A stretch of 64,000 bases of DNA from Cryptomeria japonica (Eukaryota; Streptophyta; Pinopsida; Cupressales; Cupressaceae), in the NCBI RefSeq assembly GCF_030272615.1, contig NC_081405.1, forward strand, positions 27,422,272-27,486,271, given 5' to 3'. The position numbers and the translations under genes are program-made. The notes beneath the pieces are model-generated. The model made no database searches. It worked only from the letters and a program-made list of their open reading frames with translations, and was not told where the DNA came from. Positions 46,571-56,183 of the stretch are shown piece by piece; the stretch's first letter is position 1; the number at the start of each line of letters is the position of its first letter.

Positions 46571-46662
46571 GGTATATATAGCATCCTCAATTACAATGAA
46601 CGGCCCAGATCAAAAGAAGATCAACGGCTGAGATACTGACACCTAAACCCTAATTAGGGTTT
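46571..46662 (-). promoter_or_regulatory. LTR promoter: telo-box palindrome plus TATA (outer copy)
   Basis: AAACCCTAATTAGGGTTT at 46645-46662 and GCTATATATACC (minus) at 46571-46582. Present although the surrounding sequence is clearly diverged from the other copies. Confidence 0.65.
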
Positions 46663-46774
46663 GTTACAAAAAGTTCCCTTTTTAGATGAACATTATTAAA
46701 TGCATAGCCAAATATTTAATTGGCACAAAAGTCGAGGAAACATAGACCAATGATAATTAAGATGCCACATCATC

Positions 46775-47065
46775 CTATAACAACCTTTCTTCTAGAACCT
46801 TGTTCCCTTTCCAATGCTCTTTCTTAGCATATGCAACGAATCTGGACACAATTCCTTCAATCTCAGCAATAGGAATCTCAGGAAGATTCTTCATTCGTTC
46901 TTCCAAGTGAAAGACCTGGTCAAAGGCAATGAGAAGAGCCGCTTCCCATCCAGGTTCGAGTTCTTTGATCTTCTCAATCAGGAGCATAGTAGTGAACATT
47001 AGATCTCGTTGCTCATCTGTGATGACATTCTCATCTTTGCAAAAGATGACCTTGACTCTCTCTTC
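46775..47065 (-). pseudogene. C-terminal part of the LTR-encoded ORF
   Basis: Minus-strand frame of about 97 codons with EERVKVIFCKDENVITDEQR and WKGNKVLEERLL before a TAG at 46775-46777. At its 5' side it is cut by the inserted element. Removing that element and one CAACT copy puts this frame in phase with the end of 56184-59088, so the two are one gene. Helical, charged; family not recognised. Confidence 0.7.
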
Positions 47066-47854
47066 CAACTTGTTGACGTGTATTTTGTACATCAATCGGA
47101 GAAGCTTCAAGGTTCTTGTATGTAGGATCTCTACGTGTGGATAAGCTCTCTGTGGTATGATGTGATTTGCTGGAATCACAAGGGGACTTACACTTGATGA
47201 CTGAACGTCTAATTTGCTTTGAATATTGCTGGAACACAGGTTTTTACTAGCTTTGATTTGAAAAAAGGAAAAAAGATGAGGGTGAGGAAAGGATCTAATT
47301 CTGATACTAAGAATGTAGGAGCAATGAATGATCTTTGATGAAATTCTAACTAAGTCTTGTTTTGACATCACAGGACCATCTCCACAAGGTTAGTGCGATC
47401 TTCGAAGGAAAGCTTTATGATGTTCAAATCATCACTGCAGGCATAGACACCATCAGGCTGATGCATATCAATGAAGAAGCGACAATTGAAATTAAGCTTA
47501 AGCTGAATGATTCCAGTTGACTACACAAGGCAAGTCTGCAATCAACAAACTGCTAGTAGTATGGATATACGAATTTCACCATCAATCAAGCACATTTCTT
47601 CCCCTCATCTAATAACATGAAATCAAATATGAGAAGTATAGAGACCATGCAAATTGTTGAATCGACCCATAAATTTCACCATTTCTTCAATGAAGTTTTA
47701 CAAGTCTTTTACAACAACATCTTGGCAACAATCTTTGCCTTCTCTCTCTACTCTACTCTAATTGCTATTCTATCAACTAGCTAATCACCTTCTAACTACT
47801 GATTATTTGTCTTCTATTATTCTCTAACTGCCTTTACAAAATGAAGAGTCGGGG

Positions 47855-47946
47855 GGCTTATATAGTGCCCACAATACAATTCGATGGCTAAGATCAATTT
47901 GAGATCAATGGCCAGGATTTAACAATGAAAACCCTAATTAGGGTTT
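47855..47946 (-). promoter_or_regulatory. LTR promoter: telo-box palindrome plus TATA (3' LTR)
   Basis: AAACCCTAATTAGGGTTT (47929-47946) and CACTATATAAGCC (47855-47867, minus). Confidence 0.7.
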
Positions 47947-48301
47947 GTTACAACCATTACATAACATTTAATGCTTGACCAATGATAAAATTGCATCTTT
48001 AGGACACATGTCTTCTCTGGAAAATTCGACCAATGGAGAGCTGGGGTAGGTACATCGAAGTTTGTGCCACCTTCCATGAGTTAGGTACATTGAATCTGGA
48101 CATGCTGAGGTGGACCACACTGACTGGAGAAGTGATGACTGGGATGCCACCTCGTCTGACACTTGGTTGATGCCAATTTGATGTTGCTGAGAAGCTAGCT
48201 TTAATTAACTCTTCTGAAACTATCTGCTTCTTCAACGAACCCTTGCTCTAACTTCTTTTGTCCTTGATGTGCAGGATGATGATGTACCTCGCCTTGGAAT
48301 G

Positions 48302-48502
48302 CTAGATTGGAGAAGTCATTCCTGATGATGCTTGACCGAAGAAGGTCGTCCTTGTCGATGCTAGACTGGAGGAGGTCGCCCTTATCCTTGCTTGATCTTC
48401 TTTGATGATACTGAGCTGGAGGAGATCATCTTTGTCCTGGACCGGATCTTCTTTGATGAGAGCCTGCCGACTAGTAGATGCTCCTACCTTTGGAGTCGCC
48501 AT
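48302..48502 (-). pseudogene. Remnant of the LTR-encoded ORF (N-terminus)
   Basis: Begins MATPKVGASTSRQALIKED, matching the first 20 residues of the long ORF (MAAPKAGASTSRPTLMKED), then continues as a repetitive Ser/Gln/Asp-rich stretch and dies. The start ATG, its context CAAG-ATGGC and the upstream TATA are kept. Confidence 0.7.
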
Positions 48503-49324
48503 CTTGACACCTACACAACATTTCAAAATTAGTAATATATCTTGAAGCGTAGAAATATAGAGTATAAAGGAAGATTTAAGATTTTAATTAGGAAACTTCA
48601 TGATAAATCTTGAGTTATCATTTCCTAATTAACTATGCCAAACTTAGAATTTTCAAAACAAAAGTTCAAAATTCAAATCTTCAACAATGTTGTCAAGATG
48701 ATTTCGCCATACCTCCTCGTGAGTATTAAACTCTAAGAAATGATGCAAAAAAAGGTGAATTTCGCTAAGCAAAATGTAGATCAAAGCTCTCCCTTAGATA
48801 AAATGCACCTCCTTTAGCCTTCAAAAGAATCAACTCCACTTCCTTCTAGTCTCCAACACTTGAAATAAATTCGCTCCAAGCAAACCAGATTTCGCACCTT
48901 CAATTAGCCTTCCAAATTCGCACTTGAAGCAATGATTGAATGATTTGAATTGTGAAAAAAACACTTCCAATATATAGAGCGCTCACCCCTTTGCTCCCTC
49001 TAGGCCAACTTGGCAAAAAGAGGTTAAAAAATAAATAAAATTCCAAAAAAGGGGGGCCGACTTGGCAAAATAAATGAAAATAAGGCCTTAAGCGCTTTAT
49101 ATTTAATTTTAATTTAATAAAAATTAATTTTAAATGCCTCCAAGATAGAAGTTCGATTTTTTAAGGCTTAAAATTAATTTATTAAATGCCAAAATGTCTT
49201 TTATTTAATGCCAATTTAATTTTAATTTTTTTCAAATGCCTCAAAATTAGCAATTTTGGCGATCTAATGCAATTTGGAGAATATTAATTTTTAAAACAAG
49301 GCTTAATGAAACTTTCTGAGGATT

Positions 49325-50975
49325 TCGCCCTGGACCTTCACTGAGGGTTAGAAGCGATTTTTCATTTCTTGCTCAAATTTAGCACTTTTCTACCTCCAAA
49401 ATTTCTTCAAGACATTTCAACTAGGTCCTTTCACTGAATTGCAAACTTAGCTCAATCCAATTTTGGAGAAAAGGCGTGATTTTGAAGTTTCTCGCTGTGG
49501 GCCCTCTCTGAGGGTCCGTAGCGATTTTTGCAATTTAGGCTTGATTCTTCATCATTTTTCATTAAAACTTCATTCATCATTTGGCAATGCCTTCCCTTAA
49601 TCCACTCCAACCAAATTCGCTTTGTTGTTGTAAGGTAAAACGAGGATTTTCAACAATATCGCTATGGGCCCTCTCTGAGGGTCCATAGCGATTTTTTGCT
49701 GTGGGCCTTCAGTGAGGGTCCGGAGCGATTTTTTATTTTCTAACCAAAATCATCAAGTTTTAAATGCAAAATAATATTCATCCTGCTCTTGGAGGTCTTT
49801 TCTCCTTGTCCAAATCTTGCCTTAGCACCACTTTGAAGAAAACATACATTTTTTGAAAATCTCGCTGTGGGCCTTCAGTGAGGGTCCGTAGCGATTTTTT
49901 GGTTCTAGGCAAATTCCTTCATCTTTTAATCTTCAAATCACCTCCAAGGCATAACACATCACGTTCTCCTCTGTCCAAGCAAGATTTTATCTCAATTCTT
50001 CAAACCAAGGAGAGAAAACTGGAAAATCGCTATGGGCCCTCTCTGAGGGTCCATAGCGATTTTTGTAATTGCCTTCAAAATATTGATTCTCAACGATTTC
50101 TTTTCACTTCAAGGCTTTTCAAACATCGTTTCTAACTCATGCCTAACCTTAGCTTTCCTCAAACTTGGATGAAAATTTCCCATTTTAGGTTTCTCGCTAT
50201 GGACCCTCTCTGAGGGTCCGTAGCGATTTCTCGCTGTGGGCCTTCACTGAGGGTTCGTAGCAATTTTTTCATTTTGGGTTGATTTCCTCTTGTGTTGATC
50301 CTCCAAATTATATTCAACAGATAGATCTTGCCTTCCTCCATCCCTTCCAATCATAAAATCACTTTGATCTCGCAAGAATAATGCATATTTGAAAATCTCG
50401 CTGTGGGCCCTCTCTGAGGGTCCGTAGCGATTTTTGCTACCTGGACCAAAATGCTTCACTTTTCATTCAAAAATCACTTTGCTAAGGGAGATGTCATCTT
50501 GTTCTTTGCTATGAATAAAAATTCATGTCCAAGAAAGGTCCAAAAATGTGCACACAAAGAAAATCGCTGTGGGCCCTCTCTGAGGGTCAGGAGCGATTTT
50601 ACCTTTCCTGGGCAAAACTCCTTCAATTTATCATCTTTGATCAAGTCTAGATACATCATTATGTTCATTCTATCCTTCATCATGCTCTTGACCTCTCAAA
50701 TCGACCAAATAAGGCTTGCAATGACCCTTATAAGATTTCTCGCTGTGGGCCCTCTCTGAGGGTCAGGAGCGATTTTTCTGTTTTCAACAAGGTCCTTCAT
50801 CATTTCTAGCCAAAACATCTTCAGGTGGGTGGAGAAAGTCATTTATTTCCCTTTCATGCTCAAAACTTAGTCCTTTTCCATTGCAAAATGAAGTGAATCA
50901 AAATCTCGCTGTGGACCCTCTCTGAGGGTCAGGAGCGATTTTTCGCTGTGGGCCCTCTCTGAGGGTTAGGAGCGA
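49325..50975. repeat. Palindrome array B (13 units)
   Basis: Units start at 49325, 49492, 49659, 49696, 49862, 50027, 50194, 50231, 50398, 50564, 50740, 50906 and 50943; steps are 167, 167, 37, 166, 165, 167, 37, 167, 166, 176, 166 and 37. Best units (49659, 50027): TCGCTATGGGCCCTC, loop TCT, GAGGGTCCATAGCGA, a 15-bp stem with one G-T pair. The following T-run (ATTTTT) is also common. Confidence 0.92.
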
Positions 50976-51391
50976 AAATTGACTTTTTGAACTCTCTGTC
51001 AGGATAATTTATATTCCATATATACTTTCAGGATGTTTGAGAGTGGTTTCAAACCTCCAGGAGCTATATTGCAAAATCTAGTTTTTAGAGGTTTTTCAGT
51101 TTCCAGACTTAGTCAAATTTCAGGATCAGGACATTCCAGACTTAGCCAAATTTTAGGATCAGGACTTTCAGACTTAGCCAAATTTCAGGATCAGGACATT
51201 CCAAACTTAGCCAAATTTCAGGATCAGGACATCACTCAAGCAGGACCTGCTATCCAGGTGATCCCCTTGGCGACACTCAAAATGCAAAGGCTAACTGACA
51301 AAACCCTAAAAAACCTAGAAAACAAACCCCAGAAAGCAAAAAAGTAGGGGTCCCCATTTGTAATGGGGCGATGTGTGAAAACGTCACAACA

Positions 51392-52371
51392 TCTAGCGCC
51401 ACCTTGAATAAATGTTCCTGAAACATTTCAAAGATAAAGACTCAATCAACACCTAGAACCTCCGGAAAATTCAACCTAGCTCATCAAGAGATTAGAAAAT
51501 GTACTCAAAGTAGAAGGAGAATCTTTAACCAGATCTAGACACTTAGCCTTTGATTACCCAGGTGTGTGCAAGTGTATTCATTCCTCTCGACAAGACAATT
51601 ATAACCTTCAGGTTCCCCTATGATCGGCTACGTAGTTTATCTGATCCTCAAAAGCATCCTGGATAGAGCCTCGTTGCCAGTCAGACGTCCATAGTCTCGA
51701 CGAGGTTATCGCCGCAAGCTCACGAACATTGCTCCATTGCCAGCCAGGCGTCTATAGCCCCGATGGAGTTACTCGCATATTCCCCTTAGCCAATTTTGAT
51801 ATTTCATTTCATTTTTTTTTTTTCATTTTTCTCTTTCATTTTCTTTTTGATATTGCTTTTTCATTCCGTCAATTCCTTTGGCTCATAAGCAGTGAAGCTT
51901 ACTAGGGTTTGAAGATTGCGGTGGTGCTGAAGTCAGATTTTAGATTTTTCACCAATCACAGCTTTGCCTGAAAACCATAATGACTCGGAGTCTATTAATG
52001 TGTGAAGATATAGTAATCAACAGATGTCGGCATCAAGATACAGAAAATGATTCCCTTCCAAGTCAAATACAGATCCTGGTCAGATGATAAAGCTGGAGAG
52101 GAACAACCTCGGATTCCGAGCACTTCATGAATAGATATCTAAGAAATGAGTCTAACATAAGATCCAGGATATTGCCAATGTGCAAGCAACAACACAAACG
52201 CCTCTCTCACGAATGGAGTCTCCTACTCAAGACACCTAAACTAAAGCAAACAACCGACGGATTGACTCAAAGCAAACTAAGCTAAAGCGCACACCAAAAG
52301 CCAACGAAAGAAAGCAAACAACTAAACTAACTGAGCCACACTAGATCATGAGTCAAATGACTCAAGGCAAA
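51392..52371 (-). other. Internal region of the inner element, non-coding part
   Basis: Between the ORFs and the 3' LTR. No clear polypurine tract: the LTR is preceded on the minus strand by CAAGGTGGCGCTAGA. A short near-duplicate, TCCATTGCCAGCCAGGCGTC versus TCGTTGCCAGTCAGACGTC, lies at 51669-51752. Oligo-T run at 51816-51829. Confidence 0.45.
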
Positions 52372-53067
52372 TTAAGAACAAGGCTCAAAAGACCTAACTA
52401 AAGACACAAAAAGAAAACCTACTCTAAACCTATATACAAGACTCCTAGACTCAACACGACTTAAAGAAGCAAAATATATACATGACTTTACATGGTTTCT
52501 CAGGTTGTGCAACAGGAGCATGGCAAACGTGATGGTTCTCAATAGGGCAAATTCATCCTTAAACACAGAAAAGCAAACTCTCACCATGCATCTCTCATAC
52601 TCAAGCAAGTTTTCACTCAAAATGATCAACTGAGGTAATTCGTTAGGACCATGATCAATCCAGATGCAAGTTGTTTTCCCAAAATCCCCATAATCAAAAT
52701 CATAATAACTTTCAAGGCTAGGATTAAGGAAAGAGACAACCTGGCATATTTCAAGCTCAGACGGAACTGTATTGTCGGAAGCGAGGTCACCAGCCGCTTC
52801 AGGAGGTCGCCATTGGTGATGAACTATTCCACGAGCATCCACAACATGTTGCTCTTGATTAGGAAGTTCTTCTTGAAACAAGCTTAGCGCCCCTTTGAAT
52901 AACTCAAGATTCTCTATTTCCACTGAGATATCTTGCATAAACCAGGCATTTTCATGAAATTTTGTTAGCATATCTTCAAAAATGAGAGTCTCGTTGATGG
53001 ATTGAGCTTCAAACATCTCCTCTAGTTGATCAAATATAATCTCTGGTGGCCTTTCTCCTTCATGCAT
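52372..53067 (-). CDS. Unknown ORF 2 of the inner retroelement
   Basis: About 231 codons in a frame that starts after the stop of ORF 1. Acidic, with leucine- and glutamate-rich helices (DQLEEMFEAQSINETLIFED) and a C-terminal hydrophobic stretch. No match to Gag core, zinc knuckle, protease, RT or integrase patterns. The stop between this and ORF 1 may be decay of a single longer ORF. Confidence 0.45.
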   Translation of the reverse strand: MHEGERPPEIIFDQLEEMFEAQSINETLIFEDMLTKFHENAWFMQDISVEIENLELFKGALSLFQEELPNQEQHVVDARGIVHHQWRPPEAAGDLASDNTVPSELEICQVVSFLNPSLESYYDFDYGDFGKTTCIWIDHGPNELPQLIILSENLLEYERCMVRVCFSVFKDEFALLRTITFAMLLLHNLRNHVKSCIYFASLSRVESRSLVYRFRVGFLFVSLVRSFEPCS

Positions 53068-53085
53068 AGTCTCGGGAGGTCGGAG

Positions 53086-54117
53086 CTAATGATGGATCAT
53101 ATCACTCATAGTAACTTGCTTATCTTGAAAAAAATTTGGCAGTGATTCCATTTGTACTTCTTCTATAAGATCTTTCCATGCTTCCTCAAATAGCATAATG
53201 GCGATGAAATCTTCAAGCGCCCCTTTGAATTGTTCTTCATACCTGGGCTCACTTATGATGATTTGTAGCTCTTTGTTCAATATGTCAACTTGATTGTCTT
53301 CTTTAAGAATGCCATTTGAAACCTCCTGCAATTCAATCTCAAGGATCTCCTTTTGTAACATAAACGAGAATTCCTCAAGGAATGAGTCATCTTCTCCTTT
53401 AATTGCTTGTTCAACTCCTGGATCTTCCTTTATTACTGTTTGAGTATTCTCAACTGATTCTTCAACTTTCGTTTCATGGTATTCCTTTTCAGGTGCAAGG
53501 CATGGCGAGCTATCCACTGTAATACATTGATTATCAGGTGTATTTGTATTGTCAACGTACAACTCATCCTTCTCACAATCAGATGCTGGAACAATGTCCT
53601 TTTCATAGGTTCTCTTGAATTCGGCTGCGATATGTGCACCCCAAGATTTGTTCATAATACACTCTTCCTCGGACAAAGTTAGCATTCCAAACTGGTTTCT
53701 GACTTGATTGATAGCCATTTCACATACTGAGCAAGTAAATTCAGAGTGAGGTGAGTTGTGAATTCTACACCACAATGGTAGCAATATGTTCTCTAAACGC
53801 ATTTCACCATTCAAAATGAGCTGACTTTCGATCATCCACAAGAAGCTTAGAAGAGGATCCTTGCTCTCTGGGACACTGAAGTTGCCTTCTTCTGTTTCTG
53901 GCCTGGGGACATCCCAAAAGAAGATTTTTCCCTGTGCTGCCGATTCCATCCTTGATAAGTACTTCAAGCAATGCATTTCATCATATTCCTCTGTCTCGTG
54001 GACTCGACACTGCCCGAGCCTTGCAAACTCGGACAATCTGCGTGGATAAAGCTGTGTATCTAATCTCCACCAAAGTTCAGGAAAATCAACTTGTTGCTCC
54101 TCGTAAAACTGTTGTCG
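53086..54117 (-). CDS. Unknown ORF 1 of the inner retroelement
   Basis: Open from just after a TAG near 54118 to 53086 (about 343 codons); the first ATG is in EEYDEMHCLKYLS. A potential metal-binding pattern C-x2-H-x9-C-x2-C (LWCRIHNSPHSEFTCSVCEM) lies in the first half. The rest is acidic and helical. It starts about 400 bp after the 5' LTR, the place of gag, so a Gag-like role is possible, but I do not recognise the family. Confidence 0.5.
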   Translation of the reverse strand, partial: RQQFYEEQQVDFPELWWRLDTQLYPRRLSEFARLGQCRVHETEEYDEMHCLKYLSRMESAAQGKIFFWDVPRPETEEGNFSVPESKDPLLSFLWMIESQLILNGEMRLENILLPLWCRIHNSPHSEFTCSVCEMAINQVRNQFGMLTLSEEECIMNKSWGAHIAAEFKRTYEKDIVPASDCEKDELYVDNTNTPDNQCITVDSSPCLAPEKEYHETKVEESVENTQTVIKEDPGVEQAIKGEDDSFLEEFSFMLQKEILEIELQEVSNGILKEDNQVDILNKELQIIISEPRYEEQFKGALEDFIAIMLFEEAWKDLIEEVQMESLPNFFQDKQVTMSDMIHH

Positions 54118-54499
54118 CTACATTGAGAAATCTTTTCTTTTTTGATTTTTTGATTTTTGATTTTTTTTTTTGATTTTCTATTTTTCACTTTTTTTTTTAT
54201 TTTCTGGAATGAGATCTTGAATATCTCAGATTCAACTTGAATGTTCAATTGGTTCCAACTTGATTCCTTCTTGCGTAAGTCCAACTACCGATCCAGCGAT
54301 CACCTTCCTTTTCTATATCACTTTCGTCGAGTGTTTGAGAACAGGCTTTCCACTGATCTTCCTTGGATTCAAGAGTTCGTATTCGCTCACCTTTCTTCTA
54401 CTTCAATTCTGTCGAGCGTGGAGGAGGGACAAAAGTCCTAGATAACTCCTTGCGAATTGATAGGATCAGCTGTTCAAACAAATATTGCAATCATGCCAA

Positions 54500-54527
54500 T
54501 GATCCGCCCTCCTTCTAGCACCAATTC
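54500..54527 (-). other. Candidate primer-binding site
   Basis: Directly after the 5' LTR end ...CGTCAACA the minus strand reads GAATTGGTGCTAGAAGGAGG. TGG followed by about 15 bases would pair with a tRNA 3' end in CCA. The tRNA is not identified. Confidence 0.45.
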
Positions 54528-56178
54528 TGTTGACGTGTATTTTGTACACGACCAAACACAAAATAAAATACCTAAAGGTACCTTATCCTCTCTTGAATAA
54601 AGCCTCTGAATGCTGAAGATATCGCGAAAAGCATCAATCAGGGTGACTTCAAGGTTCTTCGTTGTAGGATCTCTACGTGTGGATAAGCTCTCTGTGGTAT
54701 GATGTGATTTTGTTGGAATCACAAGGGGACTTACACTTGATGACTGAACGTCTGATTTGCTTTGAATATTGCTGGAACACAGGATTTTACTAGCTTTGAT
54801 TTGAAAAAAGGAAAAAAAATGAGGGTGAGGAAAGAATCTAATCCTAATACTAAGGAATGTAGGAGCAATGATTGATCTTTGATGAAATTCTAACTAGGTC
54901 TTGTTTTGACATCCCAGGACCATCTCCACAAGGTTAGTGCGATCTTCGAAGGAAAGCTTTATGATGTTCAAATCATCACTACAGGCATAGACACCATCAG
55001 GCTGATGCATATCAATGAAGAAGCGACAACTGAAGTTAAGCTTAAGCTGAATGATTCCAGTTGACTACACAAGGCAAGTCTGCAATCAACAAACTGCTAG
55101 TAGTATGGATATACGAATTTCACCATCAATCAAGCACATTTTTTCCACTCATCTAATAACATGAAATCAAATATGAGAAGTATAGAGACCATGCAAATTG
55201 TCGAATCGACCCATAAATTTCACCATTTCTTCAATGAAGTTTTACAAGTCTTTTCCAACAACATCTTGGCAACAATCTTTGCCTTCTCCCTCTACTCTAC
55301 TCTAATTGCTATTCTATCAACTGACTAATTCACTATTCTAACTATTCACTCCCTATCTTCTAACTCCTTTCTAGCTTCTTCCGACTGCCTTTACAAAAAT
55401 GAAGAGTCGGGGCTTATATAGTGCCCTTAATACAATTCGATGGCTAAGATCAATTTGAGATCAATGGCCAAGATTCAACAATAAGAACCCTAATTAGGGT
55501 TTGTTACAACCATTACATAACATTTAATGCTTGACCAATGATAAAATTGCATCTTTAGGACACATGTCTTCTCTAGAAAATTCGACCAATGGAGAGTTGG
55601 GGTAGGTACATCGAAGTTTGTGCCACCTTCCATGAGTTAGGTACATTGAATCTGGACATGCTAAGGTGGACCACACTGACTGGAGAAGTGATGACTGGGA
55701 TGCCACCTCGTCTGACACTTGGTCGATGCCAATTTGGTGTTGCTGAGAAGCTAGCTTTAATTAACTCTTTTGAAACTATCTGCTTCTTCAACGAACCCTT
55801 GCTCTAACTTCTCTTGTCTTTGATGTGCAGGATGATTGATGTACCTCGCCTTGGAATGTTGGATTGGAAGAAGTTATTCCTGATGATGCTTGACCTAAGA
55901 AGGTCGTCCCTGTCGATGCTAGATTGGAGGAGGTCGCCCTTATCTTTGCTTGATCTTCTTTGGTGATACTGAGCTGGAGGAGATCATCTTTGTCCTGGAC
56001 CAGATCTTCTTTGATGAGAACCTGCCGACTTGTAGATCCTACAACGAAGAACCTTGAAGTCACCCTGATTGATCCTTTTCGCGATATCTTCAGCATTCAG
56101 AGGCTTTACTCAAGAGAGGATAAGGTACCCTTGGGTATTTTATTCTGTGTTTGATAGTGTACAAAATACACGTCAACA
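54528..56178 (-). mobile_element. Truncated 5' LTR capped by an inverted 145-bp LTR end
   Basis: 54528-54672 and 56034-56178 are inverted copies of the same 145 bp (TGTTGACGTGTATTTTGTAC ... GTTGTAGGATCT), differing at a few positions. From 56033 downward the sequence is normal LTR from within the ORF remnant (S-T-S-R-Q) through telo-box and TATA to the end. The first roughly 2.9 kb of the LTR, including the palindrome array, is absent. Confidence 0.85.
55411..55502 (-). promoter_or_regulatory. LTR promoter: telo-box palindrome plus TATA (5' LTR)
   Basis: GAACCCTAATTAGGGTTT (55485-55502, one outer mismatch) and CACTATATAAGCC (55411-55423, minus). Would drive the genomic RNA of the inner element even though the LTR is truncated. 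Confidence 0.7.
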
Positions 56179-56183
56179 CAACT

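Larger units (their letters stand above)
47071..51391 (-). mobile_element. 3' LTR of the inner element, 4,321 bp
   Basis: Minus strand: TGTTGTGACGTTTTCACAC at 51391 to ACACGTCAACA at 47071. Contains the terminal hairpin, the shared U3 block (51240-51005), array B, TATA at 48967-48984, an ORF remnant (48502-48302), telo-box 47929-47946 and TATA 47855-47867. Same layout and length as the solo LTR 22878-27112. Confidence 0.88.
47071..56178 (-). mobile_element. 9.1-kb non-autonomous retroelement with aberrant 5' LTR, TSD CAACT
   Basis: Perfect duplication CAACT at 47066-47070 and 56179-56183. Minus-strand order: inverted LTR end (56178-56034), truncated 5' LTR (56033-54528), candidate primer site, internal region with two unknown ORFs (54120-52372), full 3' LTR (51391-47071). 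No protease, RT or integrase, so it must be mobilised in trans. Both termini read TGTTGACGTGTA going inward, i.e. both are the LTR 3' end. Confidence 0.85.

Noticed and set aside
54528-56178. A foldback DNA transposon with 145-bp terminal inverted repeats
   Set aside because: No duplication flanks 54528-56178; flanks are AATTC and CAACT. The right arm shares its TSD with 47070, so it is the capped 5' LTR of the 9.1-kb element.
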